Notes: generated from the sequence alone by a model not told the origin. A DNA stretch of 10,752 nt from Methanoregula sp. UBA276 (GCA_002508495.1 DANA01000068.1:39608-50359), one strand, 5' to 3'; positions 1 through 7,288 are shown, numbered from the stretch's first letter. A program made the numbers and translations.

Positions 1-752
1 AACTCTGCCGTTATGCTGAAAGGAATACCCTCGGTCACCGCATTGATCCATTCCCACTGGTGAGAGATGCTGCCAAACGGGTAAACATGGATATTGTTTG
101 CCCCGGGTTTTGAGGTCAGCAGGACATTCACCAAAAGCCGGCCCGAAGCGTCAAGGTTCGTTGTTACCGTATGATCGAAGCCGGATTCTGCAAAACCACA
201 GTCATCGGGGGCAGGGCCGTACACGGTGAGGGTCACCGGGTGGTTCTCCGGTTTGATGACGTTGTCGATGGGGTTTCCCCAGCGGTCGGTTATGGTTGCT
301 GAAAACGGGACGACAGTTCCGACTACCCCTTCCTGGTAATAATCAGGAAGGTAGGTATACGGGCTGTCGTGATCAACGCTCTGGTCGATATTCACTGTAT
401 TGGCGTTGGACAGCGTGTCCTTTGAGGCTGATACGTTGATATGCGCAATCCCGCTCTTTGTTTTCACGGTGAACGTGGTTTTTGCATAGCCATAGGCATC
501 GGTTATAACAATCGCGGGGTTGAGAGCCCCAAGAGCCGGATCCACCGAAAACGTGACGGTTGCGCCGGACACATACGCGAGCGATGTCGTGTTCTGTACG
601 GCTACCGTGATCACAGCCTGTTCCACACCATTGGCAACCGGGTATTCGTTGCTTGAGCTGACCTTTGAGATGATGAACGGATCTGCTGCGGATACTGCGG
701 TTCCCATGATGAGGAGCAGCCCGATCAAGAATATCCCAGCATTCGCTCGCAT
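1..752 (-). CDS. Secreted surface protein with invasin-like (Big_1) Ig domains, C-terminus cut off by window edge
   Basis: The frame stays open from an ATG at 752 to base 1, giving 250 codons without a stop; the C-terminal part lies outside the window. Residues 1-22 form a signal peptide (MRANAG, a hydrophobic stretch, then VSAAD). Residues about 27-121 look like a bacterial Ig-like domain 1 (invasin/intimin type): ANGVEQAVITVAVQN, then GATVTFSVDPALG, then ITDAYGYAKTTF. A second beta-rich domain starts near residue 131 and contains the Ig-like phrase ATITDRWGNPIDN. Such domains build extended adhesive rods on cell surfaces, so an extracellular structural or adhesive role is inferred. The start is supported by a TATA box about 40 bp upstream and a weak GGGTG eight bases before the ATG. 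How the protein is anchored cannot be seen. The secreted Ig-like nature is fairly sure; the exact role is unknown. Confidence 0.8.
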   Translation of the reverse strand, partial: MRANAGIFLIGLLLIMGTAVSAADPFIISKVSSSNEYPVANGVEQAVITVAVQNTTSLAYVSGATVTFSVDPALGALNPAIVITDAYGYAKTTFTVKTKSGIAHINVSASKDTLSNANTVNIDQSVDHDSPYTYLPDYYQEGVVGTVVPFSATITDRWGNPIDNVIKPENHPVTLTVYGPAPDDCGFAESGFDHTVTTNLDASGRLLVNVLLTSKPGANNIHVYPFGSISHQWEWINAVTEGIPFSITAE

Positions 753-788
753 GTCCGGCACCCTGAAAAAGATAGTAGTCAAGCCAAC

Positions 789-797
789 TATTTAAAG
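789..797 (-). promoter_or_regulatory. TATA box for the Big_1 surface protein gene
   Basis: On the minus strand this reads CTTTAAATA, close to the archaeal box A consensus. It sits in an A/T-rich stretch between two minus-strand genes. Transcription would start roughly at 765-770, leaving a 5' UTR of about 15 bases before the ATG at 752. An alternative TTAAATATC lies a few bases further upstream. The site suggests that the downstream gene is transcribed separately from the one ending at 867. Confidence 0.55.
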
Positions 798-808
798 ATA
801 TTTAATTC

Positions 809-815
809 AAAAAAA
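809..815 (-). terminator. Oligo-T terminator after the carboxypeptidase-regulatory-like protein gene
   Basis: Seven consecutive T on the minus strand, directly after CCGGG, 52 bases beyond the stop codon at 867. Archaeal RNA polymerase terminates at oligo-T tracts. Its place between a stop codon and the next TATA box fits a terminator. There is no strong stem. Confidence 0.45.
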
Positions 816-866
816 CCCGGTATTTTTGTCGGATTTGTAAAATATTGGAATTATTAGGATGAATAC

Positions 867-2258
867 TCAGATCTCATCCCTTCTCCGGGAGGGGCGGCGT
901 TTCCGTCCGCCGAGCATACGCGTTGCAGCAACAATGATAAGGATCGCAATTGCTGCAGCACCGATGATGGTGATAAGTCCCCAGTCAATGTTCTTCTCCA
1001 GAACCAGCGTAGCAGTGGCTGTCGCATTGCCCCTGATGATCTCCTGCATGAGTATTGCCGGAGCGTACCCGTTTTTGGTGGCGGTAATGTTGAGGGGCGT
1101 ATCGAATGCAACCGGGGTAACCAGCTGGCCATTGTCCCCGGTAAGCCCGGCAACTGCCCCGTTTATCGCAATGGTTGCACCAGAAACTGCCTTCTTGTCG
1201 GTATCGACAACAGAGAGCGTGAGGGCTGCGTTCTCAAAGGAGAGGACGAAATCATGGTCAACAGGCTCATCCGTTACCACGATCGTGCGGGTTTCCGCCG
1301 CGTATCCACTCTTGCGGACTTCAACGAGATACACCCCGGAAACCTGCGTAGGGAAGGTGCTGCGGCCAAACTCGTTGGTTGTCCCGGACAACGACCCGTT
1401 GAAATAGACATTTGCATCCGGAAGCGGGACTTTCTTCTCATCAAAAACGTAAATGGACAGCCCGACAGCTGCTTTTTCGAGGGTGACCGGATAAATCGCT
1501 TCAGTTTCCGGTATGGTGCGGGTTTCTGTTGCGGTGCGGTACCCGGGCTTGGTAATCTCGAAGTTATGTTCCGTTCCCCGCGTCACGGGGGCGATAAGGA
1601 TCCCCCGGGAATCGGTGGTTCCGGCAAGAGCTGAATCGATGCGCACCTGCGCGCCGGGAACCGGAAGCGAGGTGTCCTTGTCCTTTACCACGATGGAAAA
1701 CCGGTTGCCGGACAACAGCCAGTACTGGACATTTCGGTTCTCCGCGCCCATGTCAATAATTTCTGTCCTTGGCTGGTAATTGTCAGACCGGATCTCCAGG
1801 GAATATATCTTGTTGGACAGAACTTCAAAGACGGCGACGCCATCCGCACCGGATACTTTTCCATCGGAAACGTTTGTTCCCGTGATATTTACCCGGGCAC
1901 CTGTAACCGGAGAGAGGGTATCGGAATCGAAGAGGCTGACTTTCAGGTCAAGGGTTTTCCGGCTCAGGTTTACGAGGAGGCTCGTCTCGTTCTTTGCCAC
2001 GGTCTTTTCCCAGTCAGTATATCCCGAGAACGAGACCCGTATGAGCTGGTCACTGACACCTGCATGGTCAAGGGTAGCCTGGCCAAGGTTGTTGGTCTTA
2101 GCATAATTTGCCCCGTTCACAAAGATGGTTGCATAAGGAATGGTCGTGTTGTCACGACTGTCCTGGACCGTTATTTGCAGGGTAGTTGCCTGTGCTGCGC
2201 TGCAGAGAAGGAGCATGCAGAACACTGCAAAAAGGAAACAGGATTTATGGTTATACAT
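867..2258 (-). CDS. Membrane-anchored surface protein with five carboxypeptidase-regulatory-like (CarboxypepD_reg/PEGA-type) repeats
   Basis: 463 residues. Residues 1-24 are a signal peptide ending AAQA. Five beta-sandwich repeats of about 75-80 residues follow (about 25-97, 102-182, 186-261, 264-340, 345-421). Each has a strand like LSIYVFDEKKVPLPDANVYFNG, a turn G-x-T-x-x-x-G, and a closing phrase such as KSGY or KPGY. This is the pattern of carboxypeptidase regulatory-like, CNA-B-like or PEGA domains. A transmembrane helix (about 425-447) and a basic tail (RKRRPSRRR) anchor the C-terminus with a cytoplasmic end, so no sorting signal is needed. Several N-x-S/T sequons are present (NTT, NET, NLS, NIT, NGS). 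A good ribosome binding site, GGAGGCGAT, lies eight bases before the ATG. The gene starts 40 bp after the AMP phosphorylase stop and may be co-transcribed with it. No catalytic domain was seen; the role is probably structural or binding. Confidence 0.82.
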   Translation of the reverse strand: MYNHKSCFLFAVFCMLLLCSAAQATTLQITVQDSRDNTTIPYATIFVNGANYAKTNNLGQATLDHAGVSDQLIRVSFSGYTDWEKTVAKNETSLLVNLSRKTLDLKVSLFDSDTLSPVTGARVNITGTNVSDGKVSGADGVAVFEVLSNKIYSLEIRSDNYQPRTEIIDMGAENRNVQYWLLSGNRFSIVVKDKDTSLPVPGAQVRIDSALAGTTDSRGILIAPVTRGTEHNFEITKPGYRTATETRTIPETEAIYPVTLEKAAVGLSIYVFDEKKVPLPDANVYFNGSLSGTTNEFGRSTFPTQVSGVYLVEVRKSGYAAETRTIVVTDEPVDHDFVLSFENAALTLSVVDTDKKAVSGATIAINGAVAGLTGDNGQLVTPVAFDTPLNITATKNGYAPAILMQEIIRGNATATATLVLEKNIDWGLITIIGAAAIAILIIVAATRMLGGRKRRPSRRRDEI

Positions 2259-2298
2259 GGTAGATTATCGCCTCCTGCTCATATATCAGAACATCGGT

Positions 2299-3822
2299 TT
2301 ATAACTCGGTGATCGGGGGGACCCGGTCAAGGAGCATCCCCTCAACAATGACCGGCATCAGCCTGCGGCCTTCCTCGATTGCATTCTGGAGCCGCCAGCT
2401 CCGGTCCGCGTAGATGGTAAATAACGGCTCACCGGCCTTGATGAGTTTGCCCTTCTTGGCATGGAGGAGGATCCCTGCACCACGATCATGGGGCGCCCCG
2501 GCAGTCCGGGCAAGAGAGATCAGGGAACGGTTGTTCATCTCGATCACATATCCTGATGACGGGGAGTTCACCACGAACTGGTGTTCGCCGGGGACAATGT
2601 CCGATGATTTGATGGAGGGATCTCCCCCCTGGATCTCGATGATCTGGCGGAATTTCTCAAGCGCCTTGCCGCTGGTGAGGAGATCCTGGGCTGCTGCAAC
2701 ACCGCCGCCACGGGGTGCTTTTCCGGCCATCTCCAGCGCAATTCCGGCAATCGAGAGGCTCTTCTGGATAAACGAGTTCGGTTCGGTCCCGCCTTCAAGC
2801 ACCCGCAGGGCCTCGATGACCTCCAGCTTCGGGCCGATGCTCCTGCCAACCGGGATATCCCCGTAGGTCAGTGCACATTCGACTTTCATTCCGAGCCGTT
2901 CGCCAAGTTCAATGAACTCGCGTGCCATCTTCCGCCCGTCCTGCATGGTGGCAACTTTCGTGTGTGGCCCGACCGGGATATCGATAACCACAAGGTTCGC
3001 CCCAACCGCGAATTTTTTTGCCATAACGCTTGCCAGCATCTGGCCCCGGGCATCGATCTTGAAAGGGTATTCCTGCACAATGATCTTGTCGTCCGCTGGC
3101 GCGATATTGGTTGCCCCGCCCCAGACAATGCAGCCGCCGACCTTGTCCGTCATCCGCTGGACTTCGCTTGCGGAGAATTCCACAAACGCGAGAACCTCCA
3201 TGAGATCGGCAGTGCCCCCGGCGCCGGTAATTGCCCGTGAACTGGTTTTTGGGATCTTCAGGCCGCTTGCTGCAATGATCGGGACGACAAGGAAGGTGAT
3301 CTTGTTACCGGGAACCCCGCCAATGGAGTGCTTGTCGACAATCGGGTGGGACGGGAACTTGATCTGCTCGCCGGTCTCCACCATGGCGCGGGTCAGGTGC
3401 TCGACTTCGTCCATATCGAAGGGACTCATGTAGGATGCCGTGATATACGCGGTGAGTTCGGCAGACGAGATGTCGTCACTCACCACATCCTTGATGATGG
3501 TTGTGGTCTCTTCCTTGGTGAGTTTTCCCCCGTCCATCTTCTTCCGGATAAAATCAAGCGATGCGGGCCGGCCGGCTTCCCGCACCTCAATTTCCACCCC
3601 GTCATCGAGACGGAGACGCTCATTGGTGATCCGGTACACACCAATGGTCCCCTGCGGGAGGATGGAGGAGGTTGTCTCAACCGCGGCAGCAACGGATACA
3701 CCGTTTGCCGGGTTGATGACCTGGACGCGGTCGCCGTTTAATACACCGATGTTACGGGCATCGAGGCGGTTGAGTAATACCCCCCGGGTTGCAATGTCAA
3801 GAATTTTTGCAGTCAGCTTCAT
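2299..3822 (-). CDS. deoA: AMP phosphorylase (thymidine phosphorylase family)
   Basis: 507 residues, the usual size of archaeal AMP phosphorylases (about 500). It is longer than bacterial thymidine phosphorylases because of an N-terminal domain of about 85 residues. The enzyme splits AMP (also CMP and UMP) with phosphate to the base and ribose 1,5-bisphosphate. In archaea this feeds ribose-1,5-bisphosphate isomerase and type III RuBisCO. Visible family motifs are KHSIGG (about 164-169), the signature [14 protein letters not shown] (193-206) followed by LMEVL, and a C-terminal domain (about 410-507) with [11 protein letters not shown] and [10 protein letters not shown]. The ATG at 3822 is preceded by GAGGT. 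The gene lies 215 bp after the S-layer gene, behind that gene's T-tract, so it probably has its own promoter. Neither the isomerase nor RuBisCO is in the window. Against thymidine phosphorylase proper: the length and the archaeal N-terminal domain. Confidence 0.93.
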   Translation of the reverse strand: MKLTAKILDIATRGVLLNRLDARNIGVLNGDRVQVINPANGVSVAAAVETTSSILPQGTIGVYRITNERLRLDDGVEIEVREAGRPASLDFIRKKMDGGKLTKEETTTIIKDVVSDDISSAELTAYITASYMSPFDMDEVEHLTRAMVETGEQIKFPSHPIVDKHSIGGVPGNKITFLVVPIIAASGLKIPKTSSRAITGAGGTADLMEVLAFVEFSASEVQRMTDKVGGCIVWGGATNIAPADDKIIVQEYPFKIDARGQMLASVMAKKFAVGANLVVIDIPVGPHTKVATMQDGRKMAREFIELGERLGMKVECALTYGDIPVGRSIGPKLEVIEALRVLEGGTEPNSFIQKSLSIAGIALEMAGKAPRGGGVAAAQDLLTSGKALEKFRQIIEIQGGDPSIKSSDIVPGEHQFVVNSPSSGYVIEMNNRSLISLARTAGAPHDRGAGILLHAKKGKLIKAGEPLFTIYADRSWRLQNAIEEGRRLMPVIVEGMLLDRVPPITEL

Positions 3823-4011
3823 GAGAACCTACCTCAGGTATACGGGTATCGCACCCGCAAGGGATGCGTTTCTATTCTATGGTTTAACCCATCCGCGGAT
3901 AAAATGTGGCATAAAGCCAGGATCACGGGATGAAAAGAGCAGCGGGTACGAAAATCCAGCTATGGCAAAAACAGGGTTCGGGCGCTGGTTGAATTGTTTT
4001 TGGAAACGCGT

Positions 4012-4019
4012 AAAAAAAA
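4012..4019 (-). terminator. Oligo-T terminator of the S-layer protein gene
   Basis: Eight consecutive T on the minus strand, 18 bases beyond the stop codon of the S-layer-type gene. A clean T8 shortly after a highly expressed archaeal gene is the expected termination signal. It separates this transcript from AMP phosphorylase. No stable stem precedes it. Confidence 0.6.
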
Positions 4020-4037
4020 GAGTGATTAGGTGTTAGT

Positions 4038-6761
4038 TCAGTGCCTGCGCACGACGATGAATGCAACTGCACCGAGACCGATCAGGGCGATCAGTGCACC
4101 ATAGCCGGGCGACTGGGTCGGGGCGGTGGTGGGTGCTGCGGTTGCTGCGGTCGTAACGGGTGCTACAGTTGCTGCGGTTGTAACAGGTGCTACAGTCGTA
4201 ACAACAGGTGCGGTTGCTTCAAGGACGTTGAACAGTGCAGTGCCGGTGGTTCCCTGGAGGACAGCTTCGAAGATGACAATGTACTCGTCCGGTTTGAATG
4301 TTGAGGAGTCAACATCGAACGAGACCTTGTTCATGCCGCTGTCGCCCTTGACAACCTTGACGGTGCCGGTTGCGCCGCTGAACTCGCCGCTCTGGGTCTT
4401 CTGAGTCGGCTTGAATGATGATGAGTAGACCTGCGCGAGGATTTCGTCATCTACCGCGAGGTTGGTCTGGGCAGTGATGGTGAACTTGTCGCCAACACGC
4501 TTGTCGCCAATCGCATCGATGCGGATGGTCGGCTCCTCAATGAGGAACTGGAGCTTGGTGTAGGTGTCGTCTACGTTGGGGTCGTTGATACCCTGAACCA
4601 GTGCTTCAGCTGCGTCAGATCCCTGGAGGCTTCCTGCTCCAAGGAGCGTGAAGATCTTAGTACCTGCCGCACCAAGCTGCCGGTTAACGACATCGGGTGT
4701 AACCAGATCGATATCGAACTGATCGTTCTGCATCGGGTGCTGGACGACAACGAAGTACTGACCTGCATAGAGGTTCTTGGTGGTTTCCCGGGTGACCTCA
4801 TACTTGAACGATGCGTCAGAGTTGACAGCTTCTGTTACCCTGACTGCATAGTTCTTTCCGAGGATCCAGATCGCAATTGCGTTGGGGTCGCCTTCGGCGG
4901 TACCGGTGATAAAGACCCGGTCACCCTGGGCAACTGTTGACTGGGATGCAGTCGCTGATACGAAGGGCTTCTTGATGATGATGGAGACCGTGCCGTATGC
5001 AGCCTGCTCCAGTGCGCCCTTGTTCTTGGGCTGGCTTACTGCATAGACCGTGTAGGTACCTGCATCAAGTGCAATGTTTGATGTTCCCCACTTCCATGAC
5101 CAAGTGTTGTCGCCTTCGACATCAACTACCTTGAAGCGGTTGACGTTATCATTTATGACCTCTGCTGCAGCAGTGGTGCGGCGGGGGTCGGGATTCGTGA
5201 TGTCAGAACCATTTTCCCAAAGGTTAGGCCCGACAATGAACAGGTAGGTCTTGTAAGTCTCGGTGTTGGTACCGGAGAACTTGATCTCTTCGCCAAGGTA
5301 GTAGCTCTGGTCGCCGGCTGCCACGATAGTGACTGCGCCCTTCTCGACCTTTACATCGACCTCATCGGACTTGTAGTTACCTGAACCAACGGGTTCTTCA
5401 CGCTCAACACGGAGGGTGTACTTCTGTGCCTTGGTCCAGTTGGTGGTGAGGAACTCTACAGTCCGGGTACCTGAATCTGACAGGGTAATATTTGCATAGA
5501 CAAGAGTACCGTTCTTCATGACCCTTTGGTTTGCTTGAACATTCCCACTGCAAACGTCATCCCAAAGTAAATTCAAACCACTGTTTTCGTAGTTATACGA
5601 ACCGACATACCCGGCGGTTTTAAGAGTCGCTGGACCTCCAACTACGGGGTCGGGATCCATAAACACACCGCTCTGTCCATCACGGAGCATGGGGGGCTGG
5701 CTGTCATAGCCACCAGTCATAGAGCTGGAACCCTTGACCCAGAGGTAATATTGGGTTTTGGGCTTGCCCGTGACCGTGACGGAGAACGCCTTGCTGCGGA
5801 CAACGGAGTCCTTGTTTGCCACGATCTTCACCGTGTCAGAGACAAGGGTGAGCGTAACCGACTGGGAGACCGTCTTTCCGGTATAGTCAGCACCTGCATT
5901 CTTGTAGTTGTCCTTCATGTTGTTGAGCTGGGACTCTGCAGTAATGGTGTAGGTTCCGACCGGGTAGGCGTACTGGCCGTGGATATCGGTTGCGCCCGTG
6001 GTCCAGTTGTACTCCATGTGGTTACCAGCTGCTGTGACCGGATAGCCATCGAGATGCGCATTACCCCATGTCCATGGCTGGGTTGAAACGTTCAGCTGGA
6101 CCAGGGAGTTGAAATTGCCACCGGCATTAACAGATTCATTCAGCAGCCTGTTAAGGGTTGCACCATTTTCATCTTTGACCTTGATATCGATGTACCCATC
6201 GGTCACGTTGATACCCTGGAATGTTAGGTCTGCAGCCTTATTGAAAGACCACCGCTGGGAGCCGAGCGCATTGTACATGTTGGTGTCAATACGGAAACCG
6301 AGCACTTGTCCCTGGGGGATGGACATGCCTGTCACATCTTTGCCAAGGCCGAAGTCCCAGACCTTGATATCAAGGGTAGGGTCTGCAACTGTAAATACAG
6401 CAGGTAAGCAGGCAAAACCGGTGGTTCTGTCGACGAAGTACCAGTTGCCGGTATACCCGACAAAGTCCGAGGGGGACACCGTGAATGTTTCGTTCCGCCC
6501 GATCAGGCTGATCGACTTGGTCGGAGAGGTGGTTGAAATCTGTGCGGCAGATGCCCACCATCCAATAGTGGTGTTGCTCGGATTACCATTATATGATCCA
6601 TTCAGCTGTGCAGAGGTGAGGTTGAGTCCCTCTTCCCCAATAAAGATCGTTGCGCCCTGTGTAATGTTTGTCCTGAGCGTATATGCCGATACCGGCATAA
6701 TTGCTACCAGAACGAGCAACAGAGCAACTGCAACGAGTGCAATGTTTAATCGCTTAGTCAT
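4038..6761 (-). CDS. S-layer-type surface glycoprotein with DUF3821 domain and PGF-CTERM-like tail
   Basis: 907 residues from the ATG at 6761. A longer frame can start at a TTG at 6779, but that codon lies inside the ribosome binding site GGAGGA (6772-6777), so the ATG is preferred. Residues 1-26 are a signal peptide (MTKRLNIALV, hydrophobic core, PVSA). Residues about 27-245 match the DUF3821 domain of Methanomicrobiales surface proteins (GATIFIGEEGLNL, GWWAS, TGNWYFVD, GQVLGFRIDTNMY). Several Ig-like beta domains follow (about 305-475, 476-598, 599-740, 741-848); the phrase VTVTGKPKTQYYLWVKG is typical. A Thr/Ala/Pro-rich linker (about 849-883) precedes SPGYG, a hydrophobic helix and RRH. 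That tripartite tail resembles PGF-CTERM, the archaeosortase A signal, with Tyr in place of Phe. More than ten N-glycosylation sequons are present. It is probably a major cell-envelope protein, though abundance cannot be judged from sequence alone. Confidence 0.85.
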   Translation of the reverse strand: MTKRLNIALVAVALLLVLVAIMPVSAYTLRTNITQGATIFIGEEGLNLTSAQLNGSYNGNPSNTTIGWWASAAQISTTSPTKSISLIGRNETFTVSPSDFVGYTGNWYFVDRTTGFACLPAVFTVADPTLDIKVWDFGLGKDVTGMSIPQGQVLGFRIDTNMYNALGSQRWSFNKAADLTFQGINVTDGYIDIKVKDENGATLNRLLNESVNAGGNFNSLVQLNVSTQPWTWGNAHLDGYPVTAAGNHMEYNWTTGATDIHGQYAYPVGTYTITAESQLNNMKDNYKNAGADYTGKTVSQSVTLTLVSDTVKIVANKDSVVRSKAFSVTVTGKPKTQYYLWVKGSSSMTGGYDSQPPMLRDGQSGVFMDPDPVVGGPATLKTAGYVGSYNYENSGLNLLWDDVCSGNVQANQRVMKNGTLVYANITLSDSGTRTVEFLTTNWTKAQKYTLRVEREEPVGSGNYKSDEVDVKVEKGAVTIVAAGDQSYYLGEEIKFSGTNTETYKTYLFIVGPNLWENGSDITNPDPRRTTAAAEVINDNVNRFKVVDVEGDNTWSWKWGTSNIALDAGTYTVYAVSQPKNKGALEQAAYGTVSIIIKKPFVSATASQSTVAQGDRVFITGTAEGDPNAIAIWILGKNYAVRVTEAVNSDASFKYEVTRETTKNLYAGQYFVVVQHPMQNDQFDIDLVTPDVVNRQLGAAGTKIFTLLGAGSLQGSDAAEALVQGINDPNVDDTYTKLQFLIEEPTIRIDAIGDKRVGDKFTITAQTNLAVDDEILAQVYSSSFKPTQKTQSGEFSGATGTVKVVKGDSGMNKVSFDVDSSTFKPDEYIVIFEAVLQGTTGTALFNVLEATAPVVTTVAPVTTAATVAPVTTAATAAPTTAPTQSPGYGALIALIGLGAVAFIVVRRH
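4141..4194 (-). repeat. 27-bp tandem repeat coding the Thr/Ala/Pro linker of the S-layer protein
   Basis: Two adjacent 27-base copies (4141-4167 and 4168-4194) differ at only two positions, both silent or nearly so. A decayed partial copy follows toward 4215. They encode a nine-residue unit APVTTAATV/A in the stalk before the membrane anchor. In-frame tandem copies of this kind can gain or lose units by slippage and change stalk length. The Thr content suggests O-glycosylation; that part is inference. Confidence 0.75.
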
Positions 6762-6771
6762 ATGTTTCGAT

Positions 6772-6777
6772 TCCTCC
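6772..6777 (-). promoter_or_regulatory. Ribosome binding site fixing the S-layer start at 6761
   Basis: GGAGGA on the minus strand, ten bases before the ATG at 6761. It overlaps the alternative upstream TTG start at 6779, which therefore cannot be the real one. The signal peptide also begins normally from the ATG (MTKR then hydrophobic). Confidence 0.75.
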
Positions 6778-6850
6778 AAAGTTTACATCATACATTTCAA
6801 GCCGCAGAACGCCTTCGACAAATGCCGAATAACGATTCTACGAGCCCCAT

Positions 6851-6868
6851 ACTCCGTTTAGACGGAAT
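6851..6868 (-). promoter_or_regulatory. Hairpin at the predicted 5' end of the S-layer mRNA
   Basis: On the minus strand the sequence reads ATTCCGT, loop CTAA, ACGGAGT. This gives seven base pairs, one of them a G-U wobble in the RNA, with a four-base loop. The hairpin begins within a few bases of the start site predicted from the TATA box at 6893-6901. It is about 90 bases upstream of the start codon, so it does not block the ribosome binding site. A 5'-end stabilising stem is one possible role. Confidence 0.4.
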
Positions 6869-6892
6869 ATGAAAGAGTATTTGTTAAAGTGC

Positions 6893-6901
6893 TAATATAT
6901 C
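6893..6901 (-). promoter_or_regulatory. TATA box for the S-layer protein gene
   Basis: GATATATTA on the minus strand, preceded by the purine-rich AAAG expected of a BRE element. Transcription would start near 6871, giving a 5' UTR of about 110 bases. That is long for an archaeon but known for abundant S-layer mRNAs. A weaker TTTAACAAAT lies about 12 bp closer to the gene. Confidence 0.5.
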
Positions 6902-6944
6902 CTTTGTGGTCTCTTTTGAGGGGGCTTTATCCCAAGAAAAAGTG

Positions 6945-6961
6945 TCCGATTGGAAATCGGA
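6945..6961. repeat. Perfect inverted repeat upstream of the S-layer promoter
   Basis: TCCGATT, three-base spacer GGA, AATCGGA: seven perfect pairs. It lies about 45-60 bp upstream of the S-layer TATA box. A dyad in this place could be an operator or activator site, or a small hairpin in a plus-strand transcript. No known binding motif is recognised. Confidence 0.4.
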
Positions 6962-7096
6962 GGGGAAATTGAAGATTTTTGATGGTGCAAGGAGCCGCTT
7001 TCTGGATTTGGCTGATGTACGGTATTCGGTAATGACTTATCATATATCGCGCATGGCACCATACCTTATGTATACACTCCATTGTCCTTTGATGTA

Positions 7097-7105
7097 CTTA
7101 TATTG
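7097..7105 (+). promoter_or_regulatory. Possible TATA box for a short leader transcript upstream of thyA
   Basis: CTTATATTG on the plus strand. A start 25 bp downstream falls near 7126, where an imperfect hairpin begins, and a small ORF with a ribosome binding site follows. The individual match is moderate; the spacing of the elements makes it worth noting. Confidence 0.3.
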
Positions 7106-7125
7106 ACAACCAACTCACTGGAATG

Positions 7126-7151
7126 GGAAACCTTGGTTTTCCAAAGGTTCC
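7126..7151 (+). repeat. Imperfect hairpin between the leader TATA-like site and the small ORF
   Basis: GGAAACCTTGG, loop TTTT, CCAAAGGTTCC. Ten base pairs form if one A is bulged on each arm. It begins at the start site predicted from the TATA-like element at 7097-7105. It may be an RNA structure at the 5' end of a leader transcript; no known riboswitch is recognised. Confidence 0.35.
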
Positions 7152-7179
7152 GGGAATTACCTGAAAGGAGATTCTTGGC

Positions 7180-7221
7180 ATGCTGAATCAATTAATGGTC
7201 CTGCCGCGTCTGGATTCTTAG
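7180..7221 (+). CDS. Possible 13-residue leader peptide upstream of thyA
   Basis: ATG at 7180 to TAG at 7219-7221, encoding MLNQLMVLPRLDS. A good ribosome binding site, AAAGGAGAT, ends seven to eight bases before the ATG, better than the one in front of thyA itself. The small ORF ends 92 bp before thyA and lies downstream of a TATA-like site and a hairpin. It is too short to judge by composition. It could be a leader peptide, a free-standing small protein, or chance. Confidence 0.25.
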   Translation: MLNQLMVLPRLDS

Positions 7222-7280
7222 ATAGATAGAATGGCTGATAGGCTTTCCCAACTTCCGGATAACCAAACCCCATTACAACA

Positions 7281-7288
7281 AATATACA
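7281..7288 (+). promoter_or_regulatory. TATA box of thyA, predicting a nearly leaderless mRNA
   Basis: AATATACA, with an A-rich start (ACAACAAATATACA). The usual spacing of about 25-26 bp puts the transcription start near 7310, only a few bases before the ATG at 7314. That agrees with the absence of a GGAGG-type ribosome binding site in front of thyA. Confidence 0.5.

Noticed and set aside
854..2106. Long open frames on the plus strand opposite the repeat protein gene
   Set aside because: They are antisense shadows of a GC-rich coding region; the products lack domains, and the minus-strand gene has a signal peptide, repeats and an anchor.
3843..3857. Small hairpin CGGGT-ATCGC-ACCCG upstream of the AMP phosphorylase start
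   Set aside because: Only five pairs; it may lie in the leader, but there is no further support for a riboswitch or attenuator.
2912..4036. Plus-strand open frames of 137-198 codons opposite AMP phosphorylase
   Set aside because: They overlap an unmistakable enzyme gene on the other strand and have no ribosome binding sites or recognisable motifs.
6762..6779. In-frame TTG start giving six extra N-terminal residues on the S-layer protein
   Set aside because: The TTG is part of the GGAGGA ribosome binding site for the ATG at 6761, and the signal peptide begins normally from the ATG.
6759..6795. Minus-strand 13-codon upstream ORF overlapping the S-layer start (MYDVNFGG...)
   Set aside because: No ribosome binding site precedes it and the overlap looks like chance; not enough to call a regulatory uORF.
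6906..7106. 66-codon plus-strand frame in the intergenic region
   Set aside because: It starts with GTG without a ribosome binding site, lies in A/T-rich DNA that contains the S-layer promoter region, and its product resembles nothing.
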